Part shown: one piece after another, positions 27,005-33,793 of the stretch | Position numbering within the stretch: the first letter of the stretch is position 1 | Layout: every line of letters begins with the position of its first letter | Source: Zoogloea dura | Lineage (GTDB): Bacteria > Pseudomonadota > Gammaproteobacteria > Burkholderiales > Rhodocyclaceae | Assembly: GCF_012927165.1 (NCBI RefSeq) | Contig: NZ_JABBGA010000036.1 | Coordinates: 1 to 33,793 of the forward strand | Direction: 5' to 3' | DNA: 33,793 nucleotides | The notes under the pieces: model-generated | The model's database searches: none | What the model was told of the DNA's origin: nothing | What the model saw: only the letters and a program-made list of their open reading frames with translations | Program-made: the position numbers and the translations under genes

Positions 27005-28941
27005 GGGATGCTTCCTGGAGCGGGAGTGTGCGTCGGGGCCGGGTGGTGGGGCGCGGCCGGTATGGCGCCGGCCTGGCCCGGGAAGACCAGCTCCACCCGG
27101 GTGCCGCCTTCCGGACGAGGGCGGACCTGCAGTTCGCCCTTCAGGCTCTGGGCCCGGTCGCGCATGATCACGATCCCGTAGCGGTGGATGGGCGTGGCCT
27201 GTGCGTCGAAGCCGATTCCGTTGTCGTCGATGGTCACCAGCATGGTGGTGTCCGGAAGGTTCTCCAGGGCGATCCGGACCTGCGTGGCCCGGGCGTGGCG
27301 TTCGATGTTGGAGAGGGCTTCACGGATGATCTGGAGCACATGGATCTCCCGGTCCGGCGGCATGTCCAGGCTGCTCAGGCGGTTGTCCAGGCTGATCTCG
27401 AGGCCGGTGCGGCGGCGGAATTCCTGCACGGTCTCTTCAATGGCGGCGGGGAGGCCGCGTCCGTCGATGCGTAGGCGGAAGGTAGTGAGCAGCTCGCGTA
27501 ACTGTCGATAGGCTTCACTGAGGCCGTCCCGCAGCTCCTGGACCACCTCATTGACCCGCTCGGGGGGTGGGTTGCGGCCCAGCAGGCTCTGCAGGCGCGT
27601 CACCTGGATCTTCAGGTAAGACAGGGACTGGGCCAGGGAGTCGTGCAGTTCCCGGGCAATCACCGAGCGTTCGTCGAGGAGGGCCAGGCGGTGCCTTTCC
27701 TCATCGCGGTGGAGAGCTGCCAGGGCACTGCCGATATGCCGGCCGACCGCCTGCAGGAGTTCCAGCTGCCAGGCCTCGAGGGGCTCGGCATCGGCTTGCA
27801 GGAGGAGCATGGCGCCGTGGTTCCGGGTGCCATCGAAGAGGGGGACCGAGAGGCTGCGTTCGCCCGGCCCGGCATGGCCGACCAGGACCGAGGTGAGCGG
27901 GATGTCGTCGTCGCCACAGCCGACGCAGCTCGACTCGCAGAGGGCCTGCAGGCGGGACGCGTCACCCGGCTGCCCGGTATTGACCGTCAGGCCGGAGCGT
28001 CCGAGGCATAGCGCGCCGGCACGCAGGCCGATCAGGGCCTCCACGTCCTTCAGGACCTGCAGCAGGGTGTCCCGGGTGACGGCCTTTTCGGACAGGGCGT
28101 GGGTGGTGCGGTAGAGAAGCTGCAGGGAGCGGTTGCTGCGGGCCAGCGCCTCGGTCTTTTCCTGGACCCTGTCTTCGAGTTCGCCATAGATCCGCGACAG
28201 GTCCTCCACCATGAAGTTGAAGGCTTCGCCGAGCTGCCCCAGCTCGTCGGGTTCCCGCCGGGGGATGCGCACGTCGAAATTGCCGCGCTGCACGATGCGC
28301 GCTGAGGCCAGCAGTTCGCCGAGAGGGCGCAGCACATGGCGCTTGAGCTGGAGCACCGCACTGGCGCCGAGGACCAGCAGCAGCCCGAGGGATATGCCCT
28401 GGATCAGCCGCAGCCATTGCAGTTTGGTCTCCAGGCCTTCTTCCACCAGCGCCACCAGGCGGTCGATACGGCTCACGATCCGCGCCGTGTCGCCCTGCAG
28501 GGCCCTCCGGGCGGCGGCGTCCGGGCCGCAGCGGAGAACTGCCGGGCGATAGTGTTCGCGCCATTCGGTGCCGATCTCGCGGTAGGCCTCGCGGATCGGA
28601 TGTGTCTCGGTGGTCGGGATCGCTTTCAGGAGGTCGGGATGTGCATAGCGGCGCTCGAACTCGGCAAGGGCCTGCTCCAGTCTTGGCGCAGGCGACTCCC
28701 CTTCGTCCAGGCCGACAGTCGACTGGATGGCGTAGGAGTGCATGCGCAGGGAGCCCGCCATGTTGATGGCACGGGCCTCGCCGGACGACAGGTCGGCAAT
28801 GATGATCGAGATGATGATGGACAGCGCGGCCAGGCTCGCAATGGCCGCGATCCAGCAACCGAGCCGGACCACGACGGATGGGGTGCCGGTACGTCCCGGG
28901 GGGGAGAAGCTGGGCGAGGCGGAGGGGGGCCGGGTGTTCAA
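27001..28941 (-). CDS. narX: nitrate/nitrite sensor histidine kinase NarX
   Basis: 646 residues. TM1 (about 26-49) is followed at once by a P-box, EARAINMAGSLRMHSYAIQS (residues 55-74), the nitrate-binding element of NarX/NarQ. A periplasmic helical domain, TM2 (about 178-198), HAMP and a GAF-like part with the cysteine cluster CESSCVGC come next. The HisKA_3 box ARELHDSLAQSLSYLK has His433, and the ATP-binding domain has NIERHARAT and DDNGIGF. The first in-frame start is TTG 28941 with no good ribosome-binding site; the real start may differ (a GTG lies near residue 23). The C-terminus has an odd Pro/His/Ala-rich tail. It is coupled to narL. Confidence 0.92.
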   Translation of the reverse strand: MNTRPPSASPSFSPPGRTGTPSVVVRLGCWIAAIASLAALSIIISIIIADLSSGEARAINMAGSLRMHSYAIQSTVGLDEGESPAPRLEQALAEFERRYAHPDLLKAIPTTETHPIREAYREIGTEWREHYRPAVLRCGPDAAARRALQGDTARIVSRIDRLVALVEEGLETKLQWLRLIQGISLGLLLVLGASAVLQLKRHVLRPLGELLASARIVQRGNFDVRIPRREPDELGQLGEAFNFMVEDLSRIYGELEDRVQEKTEALARSNRSLQLLYRTTHALSEKAVTRDTLLQVLKDVEALIGLRAGALCLGRSGLTVNTGQPGDASRLQALCESSCVGCGDDDIPLTSVLVGHAGPGERSLSVPLFDGTRNHGAMLLLQADAEPLEAWQLELLQAVGRHIGSALAALHRDEERHRLALLDERSVIARELHDSLAQSLSYLKIQVTRLQSLLGRNPPPERVNEVVQELRDGLSEAYRQLRELLTTFRLRIDGRGLPAAIEETVQEFRRRTGLEISLDNRLSSLDMPPDREIHVLQIIREALSNIERHARATQVRIALENLPDTTMLVTIDDNGIGFDAQATPIHRYGIVIMRDRAQSLKGELQVRPRPEGGTRVELVFPGQAGAIPAAPHHPAPTHTPAPGSIP

Positions 28942-29145
28942 GAAGCGGGTCCGTGGGAGGTGCAGGAACGCATTCTGGCCCAGGGGGCCGGGGGGCGGGA
29001 ATATCCGCGGATGCAGCGAGGTGGAAATAGGGGGTAGGGCGGTGGGGGTGGGTGATCCTCTCCGTGTTGCGGAGGTGTTGCGCTGATCTTTTGTTAAATC
29101 ATTTTAAATCAGTTTGTTGAGGCGATATGGAGTCTTGATTAATAG

Positions 29146-29161
29146 TACTCCGAAAGAGGTA
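29146..29161. promoter_or_regulatory. candidate NarL/NarP 7-2-7 site
   Basis: TACTCCG-AA-AGAGGTA has two convergent heptamers with a 2-base spacer. The right one is a perfect TACYYMT on the minus strand (TACCTCT) and the left matches 6 of 7. It lies in the 360-base gap between narX (minus) and the DNR-like gene (plus), 141 bases before the latter's ATG and 45 bases upstream of the FNR/DNR box. Confidence 0.6.
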
Positions 29162-29190
29162 TTTAATGATTTTGGCATGGCCTCGGACGT

Positions 29191-29204
29191 CTGATCTAAG
29201 TCAA
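29191..29204. promoter_or_regulatory. candidate FNR/DNR box upstream of the DNR-like gene
   Basis: CTGAT-CTAA-GTCAA matches TTGAT-N4-(A/G)TCAA with one difference in the DNR-type consensus and two against strict FNR. It is 98 bases before the ATG. At a -41.5 position it would set a transcription start near 29239. The rest of the gap holds two TTAAATCA direct repeats (29094, 29104) and no gene. Confidence 0.6.
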
Positions 29205-29301
29205 GTTCTGCGTGCGCTTCGGCTCCTAGACTGCGTGGCACTCCAGGGGGCAAGCCGGCTTCTCCGATTGTTGCCCTGGCGTGTTTAGAAGGAAAAAAAC
29301 C

Positions 29302-30105
29302 ATGCATACCAGCCTCGACGATCTCGCTCTGCTCCTCGGTGAAGTGGCCCTGTTCCGCGACTTGCCCGGCAATGCCATGATGGATATTGCTCGCAGTACG
29401 GAGGTGATCAGCCTGCCCAAGTGCCGGATCGTCTACGCTGCTGGTGAGCATCCGCGTGCGCTCTACCATGTGATGTCCGGGCACCTCAAGGTGTCGGTCT
29501 CGTCACCGGACGGCGATGAAAAGGTCATCGAGATCCTGTCTCCCCGCGATGTTTTCGGGGTGGCCGAGCTGTTTGACGATGCGCCCTGTGTGTCCGCCGT
29601 GGAGACGGTGACGCCGGTGGTGCTGATGGCCATCGGCCGGGAAGGTGTGCTGCGGGCGATCGAGCATGACCCGGGGCTGTCCCGGCGCATGCTGGGCGCC
29701 ATGGCGCGGCGCCAGACCTCGATCGAGCGGGAGATTGCGGCCGAGTGCTTCCAGTCAGGCACGGCCAAGGTGGTGGCCACGCTCCTGCGCCTGGCAGGCC
29801 CGGATGTTGCGCGTGGCGAGTCCGTTGTCCTGGAGCTCGCCATCCCCAAGCATGTTCTTGCGGCGCGCCTGGGTTTCACGCCCGAGACCCTGTCGCGTAT
29901 TTTTCGCGAGCTCTCCGATGCCGGGATGATCCATGTGCACGGCAAGCAGGTGACCCTCACGGCAGCCTTCGTTCGCTGCTACGGCAGCGTGGATGCCGGT
30001 CTGTGGGCGGGGTGGCCTGCCGGGCGTCAGCCGGGGCGGCCCGCTGCCCAGTGGTTCGAGCGGGGCGAGGGCGCTTCCCGGGCGGGCCATGCCCAACGCA
30101 TTTGA
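29302..30105 (+). CDS. DNR/NnrR-like Crp/Fnr-family regulator
   Basis: 267 residues from ATG 29302, behind AAGGA; a GTG at 29281 is in frame but less likely. It has an N-terminal effector barrel, a dimerisation helix (SRRMLGAMARRQTSIEREIA) and a winged helix with IPKHVLAARLGFTPETLSRI (about 181-200). This matches the DNR pattern IPV-KQLVAGHLSIQPETFSRI as I recall it. The cAMP contact Arg is absent (FGVAELFDDAPCVSAV) and there is no N-terminal Cys cluster, so neither a CAP nor an FNR sensor. DNR proteins respond to NO through haem. The tail after about 225 is an unusual Gly/Pro/Arg-rich extension. A NarL-type site and an FNR/DNR box upstream suggest control by NarXL and FNR or itself. Confidence 0.8.
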   Translation: MHTSLDDLALLLGEVALFRDLPGNAMMDIARSTEVISLPKCRIVYAAGEHPRALYHVMSGHLKVSVSSPDGDEKVIEILSPRDVFGVAELFDDAPCVSAVETVTPVVLMAIGREGVLRAIEHDPGLSRRMLGAMARRQTSIEREIAAECFQSGTAKVVATLLRLAGPDVARGESVVLELAIPKHVLAARLGFTPETLSRIFRELSDAGMIHVHGKQVTLTAAFVRCYGSVDAGLWAGWPAGRQPGRPAAQWFERGEGASRAGHAQRI

Positions 30106-30130
30106 CATGCCGTGACATGCCGTGACATGT
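30103..30130 (+). repeat. short tandem repeat of TGACATGCCG
   Basis: Two full copies (30103-30112, 30113-30122) and a third partial (TGACATGT, 30123-30130). The first copy contains the stop codon of the DNR-like gene. A TTGACA (30102-30107) at its start could be a -35 for the next gene, but no matching -10 is seen. Confidence 0.6.
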
Positions 30131-30185
30131 GTCGAACCCTGTGCATGGGTTATCCTTGCCCTCTCGCCATGGTTCGGAGTTTTCG

Positions 30186-31058
30186 ATGCTGGTCAAGGAT
30201 TCGGATTTGGATAGTCCCGTTCCCGGACTCCCCCTCAGCCGTCGCACATTTGCAGGTACTTCGCTGGCCGCCGGGTTTGCCGCAGCCGTCCGGCCGGCGC
30301 TCGGGCAGAGCGTGATCCAGACTTCCGCCGAAGGCCTCAAGGCGGGGGATATCGCCGTAAGGGGAGGCGACGGCATCCCGGTCCGGGCTTACTGGGTCCA
30401 GCCGCTTGGCAAAGGGCCGTTTCCGACGGTGCTGGTGGTGTCGGAGATCTTCGGCTTGCACGAGTACATCCGGGATATCTGCCGTCGTCTGGCGCGACAG
30501 GGCTACCAGGCCATTGCACCCAATGTGTTCCAGCGCCAGGGCGATCCGTCCACCGTGTCCAGTGTGGCCGAGATCCAGTCCGGGATCGTGGCCCGGGTTC
30601 CAGACCTGCAAGTGCTGGGTGACCTGGATGCATGTGCTGCGTGGGCGGCGGCCAATGGCGGGGACCCGGGGCGCCTGGGTATCACCGGCTTTTGCTGGGG
30701 TGGGCGGATCGCCTGGCTCTACGCGGCCCACAATCCCCAGCTGCGGGCCGCGGTGGCCTGGTATGGCCGGCTGGATGGTGTATCCACCGAAAATACGCCG
30801 CGTCACCCGGTTGACCTGGCCGCCTCCATCTACGCCCCGGTCCTCGGCTTGTATGGTGGCAAGGATCAGGCTATTCCGCTGGCCGATGTCGAGACCCTCC
30901 GCGAGGGGCTGGCCCGCGCGGGCAGGCGGGCTGAACTTGTCGTTTATCCGGAGGCTGGTCACGCCTTCCACGCGGACTATCGTCCAAGCTACCGGTCGGA
31001 TGACGCGATGGATGGCTGGCGGCGCATGCTGGCCTGGTTCAGGAGTCATCAGCTTTAA
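30186..31058 (+). CDS. exported dienelactone hydrolase family protein
   Basis: 290 residues from ATG 30186, which has GGAG 6 bases upstream. The N-terminus carries a twin-arginine-like signal (LSRRTFAGTSLAAGFAAAVR, cleaved near ALGQ). The alpha/beta-hydrolase of the DLH family follows, with the nucleophile Cys170 in GFCWGG, the acid in GGKDQAIP and the His in AGHAFH. Cytoplasmic DLH hydrolyses dienelactones from chlorocatechols; the exported group has no settled substrate. It stands alone, 80 bases after the DNR-like gene on the same strand. Its end converges with the lipoprotein gene at 31187. The antAB genes are 26 kb away, so a direct link to catechol breakdown is not supported. Confidence 0.85.
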   Translation: MLVKDSDLDSPVPGLPLSRRTFAGTSLAAGFAAAVRPALGQSVIQTSAEGLKAGDIAVRGGDGIPVRAYWVQPLGKGPFPTVLVVSEIFGLHEYIRDICRRLARQGYQAIAPNVFQRQGDPSTVSSVAEIQSGIVARVPDLQVLGDLDACAAWAAANGGDPGRLGITGFCWGGRIAWLYAAHNPQLRAAVAWYGRLDGVSTENTPRHPVDLAASIYAPVLGLYGGKDQAIPLADVETLREGLARAGRRAELVVYPEAGHAFHADYRPSYRSDDAMDGWRRMLAWFRSHQL

Positions 31059-31186
31059 GGTCGCTCCTCGCGTCCTGCGCCGTGCGCGCGGCGCGTTCCT
31101 GCCAGTCCATTGGGCGCGGATGCCGATGGCCTTCCCCCTGTCCGGATTTGCCCACGGATCCTGTCTGATGAGGCAAGGCCAGGTGC

Positions 31187-31588
31187 TCACTTCAAAGGCT
31201 GCAGCGCCTGCCTGAAGTCTTCCCACACCGAAGGCTCCCAGTCACGGTCAACGAATTCGGTTTGAAACGGCTTCCTGCTGACGATCGTGATGGTGTATTG
31301 CGGAGAAGATGCCTCGGTGGGCTGGATGAAGAAGCCCACCACCTTGCCGGCCGTGCCATTGACGACTTGAGACTTGATGACGCCGGAGGGTTTGTGGCTT
31401 TCGACGATCTTCATGTCGGTGCCCATGGCCACGTTTGCCGCCTGCCAGATCTGCTCGTAGTTCCGGCCACTGACCAGAAAGCTCTTTCCCTTACCGTTGC
31501 TGAGCTGCAAACTGTCCGTCGTGACGCAGGCGGACAGACATGCCGCCAGCAGAAAGGCTGCGCCAATCTTCATGGCGTTTTCTGTCAT
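31187..31588 (-). CDS. small lipoprotein, function unknown
   Basis: 133 residues from the ATG at 31588, which overlaps the upstream gene's stop as ATGA; a start at 31573 (MKIG) is also possible. A lipoprotein signal ends in LSAC (Cys21). The mature part includes SFLVSGRNYEQIWQAANVAM, MKIVESHKPSGVIKSQVVNG and TITIVSRKPFQTEFVDRDWE, an alpha/beta pattern of small periplasmic domains. I do not recognise a family with certainty. It is co-transcribed with the lipoprotein gene upstream and is probably anchored in the outer membrane (Val after Cys, no Asp at +2). Confidence 0.8.
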   Translation of the reverse strand: MTENAMKIGAAFLLAACLSACVTTDSLQLSNGKGKSFLVSGRNYEQIWQAANVAMGTDMKIVESHKPSGVIKSQVVNGTAGKVVGFFIQPTEASSPQYTITIVSRKPFQTEFVDRDWEPSVWEDFRQALQPLK

Positions 31589-32055
31589 TTGCGCATGTCC
31601 GGCTTGGGTTGCGCGCCGTTGCACCTGAATATGATGACCTTGCTGCGGGTGCAGCCAGGGGTGAGCTGAATGTTGCCGGCATAGCGCGCCTTGACGTTTC
31701 CGAGGCCTTCGTGCCGGATCGAATATTGATCCTTGCCGCCGCAGGCCGCGTCTATGGCGGCGAGGGCCTCGTTCCTCCTCGACTGAACCAGCGCAGCCAG
31801 GCCGGCATCGCAGTAGTTCACCTCACCGGTGGGTTTGCTGATCTTCCGCGGATTCGCAAAGAGCTCTCTTACTTCGGAGGGCGTGAGCATGGTCGGTATC
31901 GTGCCGTCGGCGGTCATGTTCGCCTGCTCTTCCGGGGTGTAGATATAGGCCTTGCCGGCGTTGCTGCTGAACATGCCGCCACCCGCATTCGGGTCGGTCG
32001 CGCAGCCAGCCAGCGTCAGGGCGATCAAGACAGGGAGTGCGAACGGTTTCTTCAT
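31585..32055 (-). CDS. lipoprotein, function unknown
   Basis: 156 residues from ATG 32055, behind AAGGA at the usual distance; a longer reading to 32109 lacks this. The signal peptide is MKKPFALPVLIALTLAGC with lipobox LAGC (Cys18). A low-complexity start (GGGMFSSNAGKAYIYTPEEQ) is followed by a domain with paired Cys residues (NYCDAGL, AACGGKD, GCTRSK, FRCNG) that could form disulfides in the periplasm. No known function recognised. Coupled by ATGA to the next lipoprotein; the pair may act together. Confidence 0.8.
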   Translation of the reverse strand: MKKPFALPVLIALTLAGCATDPNAGGGMFSSNAGKAYIYTPEEQANMTADGTIPTMLTPSEVRELFANPRKISKPTGEVNYCDAGLAALVQSRRNEALAAIDAACGGKDQYSIRHEGLGNVKARYAGNIQLTPGCTRSKVIIFRCNGAQPKPDMRK

Positions 32056-32125
32056 TTTTTTCCTTGGACAAGGCGATTTTGGAGTGCTCCTGGCCATGGC
32101 TGGGAGCACTTGGTGGTTCAGGGCG

Positions 32126-33352
32126 TCAGAGTGGACTGCTGGCGCGACACATCACCGTGCCGCTGCAGTTCGTGGCCTTGCCATACACGTTCCGGACGAC
32201 CCCGGGCTGTCCATAGCCATAGGGGAAAAAGATCATCGAGCCGGTGTAGAAGTATCCGGACTGGCCTTCGGCATTGGCCTGGGTCAGCAATGCACCACTG
32301 CCCGAGGTTGCGCCCAGTGTCTTGTAGTCGAAGGTGGCGGCCTGCGTGCTGTCCTTGACGTAGATGTTCTTGAATGTCTGGCCGCCAGGCTCCCCCGCGA
32401 AGACGTATTCGCCGACGAAGCGGTAGCCCTGCTGCCCTTGCGCATTGGCCTGGGCCAGGAAGCTCTCCGGTGCAGCCTCGCCGGTCGGTGCCTGCAGGGA
32501 GTAGACATAACGTGCGTCGCTGCGGTCCTTGCCATAGATCGCGACGGTTGCTCCGCCGATGATGAAGTTCCCCACGAAGTGAAAGCCCCTGGCGCCCTGA
32601 GCGTTGGCCTGGTTCAGGAAGGCGCCGCTGCTGTTCTGGCTGGGCAGCAGTTCATAGCTGAATGGTGCCAGCCTCTGGGCGTCCTTCACGTAGAGCACGC
32701 TGTTGACGGCACCGTCGGTCATGAAGGTGCCACGCGCGTAGCCGCGTGCCCCCTGGGCATTCAGCTGGGCCTGCAGGGCGGTGGCGGTGGCGGGCAGGTC
32801 TAGCGCTTCCCAGGTGTAGGTCGTTGCCAGGTCCTTGACGTAGAGGTTGATGTACTCCGCGGCCGTCACGGCCGAGCCGAACAGGTAGGCGTAGCCGTTG
32901 CCCCCCTGCGCGTTGGCCTGGGCCAGCAGGCCGGCGCGGTCGGCCCGGTAGGTATCGGCCAGGTAGATGGGTTTGATCATCGTGGCCGACGCGTCCTGGC
33001 AGCTCAGGCTGATGTTCGAGACATTCGCCGACACCGTGCCCGAGGCGCCGGCCAGCGTGCAGCGCTGCCCGGCGGGCTGGGTCTTGATGGTGACCGCGTA
33101 CGCCGCATTGGCACTGAGTCGCGTGCCGAAGGTGAAGCCTCCGTTGGTGCTGACAGTGAGATCGTCACTACCACGGTTCTGCAGTACCACGACCTTGCCC
33201 GCAGCCAGACCGGTGACCTGCCCACCGACGGAGTAGGTGGCGCCGGGCGTCGAGGTGCCGTCCTTGCCGCCACCATCCCCGCCACAGGCCGCCAGCAGGA
33301 GCGGAACCAGACCGGCCAGCCCCCAACGGAACCCTTGTTGTCGAATCGACAT
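32126..33352 (-). CDS. lipoprotein with five tandem ~52-residue repeats
   Basis: 408 residues. Lipoprotein signal with LAAC (Cys23), then a Gly/Asp-rich linker and a beta domain (about 39-118) of the kind YSVGGQVTGLAAGKVVVLQN...C, common in betaproteobacterial surface proteins. Residues about 138-408 are five repeats, each centred on NAQG/NAEG (147, 198, 250, 302, 360) followed by GY/GF, an aromatic strand and YVKD or YGKD: LLAQANAQGGNGYAYLFGS, then LNAQGARGYARGTF, QANAQGARGFHFVG, QANAQGQQGYRFVG and QANAEGQSGYFYTG. The period is 51-58. The last repeat adds a Cys pair. This suggests a beta-propeller-like or solenoid fold on the cell surface. Function unknown. ATG at 33352; the gene appears to stand alone. 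Confidence 0.85.
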   Translation of the reverse strand: MSIRQQGFRWGLAGLVPLLLAACGGDGGGKDGTSTPGATYSVGGQVTGLAAGKVVVLQNRGSDDLTVSTNGGFTFGTRLSANAAYAVTIKTQPAGQRCTLAGASGTVSANVSNISLSCQDASATMIKPIYLADTYRADRAGLLAQANAQGGNGYAYLFGSAVTAAEYINLYVKDLATTYTWEALDLPATATALQAQLNAQGARGYARGTFMTDGAVNSVLYVKDAQRLAPFSYELLPSQNSSGAFLNQANAQGARGFHFVGNFIIGGATVAIYGKDRSDARYVYSLQAPTGEAAPESFLAQANAQGQQGYRFVGEYVFAGEPGGQTFKNIYVKDSTQAATFDYKTLGATSGSGALLTQANAEGQSGYFYTGSMIFFPYGYGQPGVVRNVYGKATNCSGTVMCRASSPL

Positions 33353-33395
33353 AAAACCTCCGTGAGATTGAAACAGTGCGCGCCGGGCCTCGGCC

Positions 33396-33490
33396 TCAGG
33401 CTTGCGTCATGCGCCGGCGGCGACGCATGACGCCCAGGCCGAGCACGCCGACCCCGACCCGCGCCATGGACTCAGGCTCGGGTACCCCCC
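33396..33490 (-). pseudogene. 3' end of a PEP-CTERM protein gene
   Basis: Only the last 30 codons remain: GVPEPESMARVGVGVLGLGV followed by MRRRRRMTQA and stop. This is a classical PEP-CTERM tail: VPEP, a hydrophobic stretch and a basic end, recognised by exosortase/EpsH systems. Upstream the frame runs into the IS3-family left end and meets a stop at 33525-33527, so the body of the gene has been separated from its tail. The hydrophobic part is on the short side. Confidence 0.65.
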
Positions 33491-33793
33491 TGGCCCCCCC
33501 CGCGTCAGAATAGTTGTCGCCTCTCTATGATGTTGAACCTGGGGGCGACAAGGATGAGAGATGGCTCGGTACGGAGAAGCATTCAGGAACAGAGCGGTGG
33601 CGCGGTTGTTGCCGCCGGAGAGCGCCCAAGTGGGCGTGGTATCACAAGAGATTGGGGTTTCGGTGCAGACATTGGAACGATGGCGTGAGGATGCGCAGTC
33701 CAGGCCCGCCCGAGGGCGGGCCTGGACTGCGCGCGCTCGACTCGAAGCGGTGATCACTACGGCGGCGATGGACGAGGCCGGCAAGAGCGCCTG
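33491..33793 (+). mobile_element. IS3-family element, left end (runs off the window)
   Basis: The transposase gene at 33561 is preceded by about 70 bases that end the PEP-CTERM reading. The C-run starting TGGCCCC at 33491 is a plausible left terminus (IS3 members usually start TG), but no second end is in the window, so the boundary is a guess. Confidence 0.5.
33561..33793 (+). CDS. IS3-family transposase OrfA (partial)
   Basis: 77 codons to the window edge, starting MARYGEAFRNRAVARLLPPE. The HTH_Tnp_1 helix-turn-helix follows in VSQEIGVSVQTLERWREDAQ. This is the DNA-binding OrfA that is joined to an OrfB integrase in IS3 members; the rest is beyond the window. AAGGATGAGAG lies just upstream of the ATG. 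Confidence 0.8.
   Translation, partial: MARYGEAFRNRAVARLLPPESAQVGVVSQEIGVSVQTLERWREDAQSRPARGRAWTARARLEAVITTAAMDEAGKSA

Noticed and set aside
29094-29111. Two TTAAATCA direct repeats in the narX-dnr gap
   Set aside because: They do not fit FNR, NarL or integration-host-factor patterns well enough to name.

Overview
The window (about 34 kb, GC-rich) reads as a chromosome segment of a denitrifying betaproteobacterium. The best guess is the Rhodocyclales (Azospira/Dechloromonas/Azonexus type). This rests on the mix of a Tat-exported nitrous oxide reductase (nosZ) with nosR, a NarX/NarL nitrate two-component system, a DNR-like Crp/Fnr regulator, an aromatic-ring dioxygenase, and PEP-CTERM/IPTL-CTERM style sorting tails. 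The genus call is inference; no rRNA gene is present.

Layout. 1-561: C-terminal end of an indolepyruvate ferredoxin oxidoreductase. 665-3955: an AraC-type regulator divergent from a two-gene anthranilate/benzoate-type dioxygenase (antAB) that has no reductase gene beside it. 4252-4527: a solitary HicA-like protein. 4553-9266 (minus): nosZ with its own terminator, then nosR translationally coupled to an unrecognised 140-residue membrane protein; no nosDFYL genes are in the window. 9529-11575 (minus): an Smr-domain protein with a triplicated N-terminal motif, and trxB. 11811-16889 (plus): a Crp-family regulator, then ftsK-lolA-rarA. 16879-19339: a small unknown gene, serS, an AhpD-like gene and tRNA-Ser(CGA).

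From the tRNA gene to about 23.9 kb the sequence looks acquired and decayed. It holds a 5'-truncated double-HTH XRE gene, a 56-bp MITE-like inverted repeat, a two-gene operon for an ALDH7-type aldehyde dehydrogenase and glutaryl-CoA dehydrogenase (lysine/glutarate catabolism), an internally deleted IS3-type transposase with both terminal repeats, and the tail of an IPTL-CTERM protein that has lost its membrane helix. 24067-30105 returns to respiration control: an Aer-like PAS chemoreceptor, narL, narX, and divergently a DNR-like regulator. The narX-dnr gap carries a textbook-shaped NarL 7-2-7 site and an FNR/DNR box. 30186-33352: an exported dienelactone hydrolase and three lipoprotein genes, one with five tandem repeats of about 52 residues. 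33396-33793: the last 30 codons of a PEP-CTERM protein, cut off by the start of an IS3-family element that runs off the window.

How the parts work together (inference): nitrate sensed by NarX/NarL would raise the DNR-like regulator, which with FNR-type boxes would control denitrification genes such as nosZ, where a weak FNR-like box and -10 element can be seen. The most promising undescribed items are the nosR-coupled membrane protein, the five-repeat lipoprotein, the triplicated motif in the Smr protein, and the tRNA-Ser-adjacent scrap yard with its MITE-like repeats.
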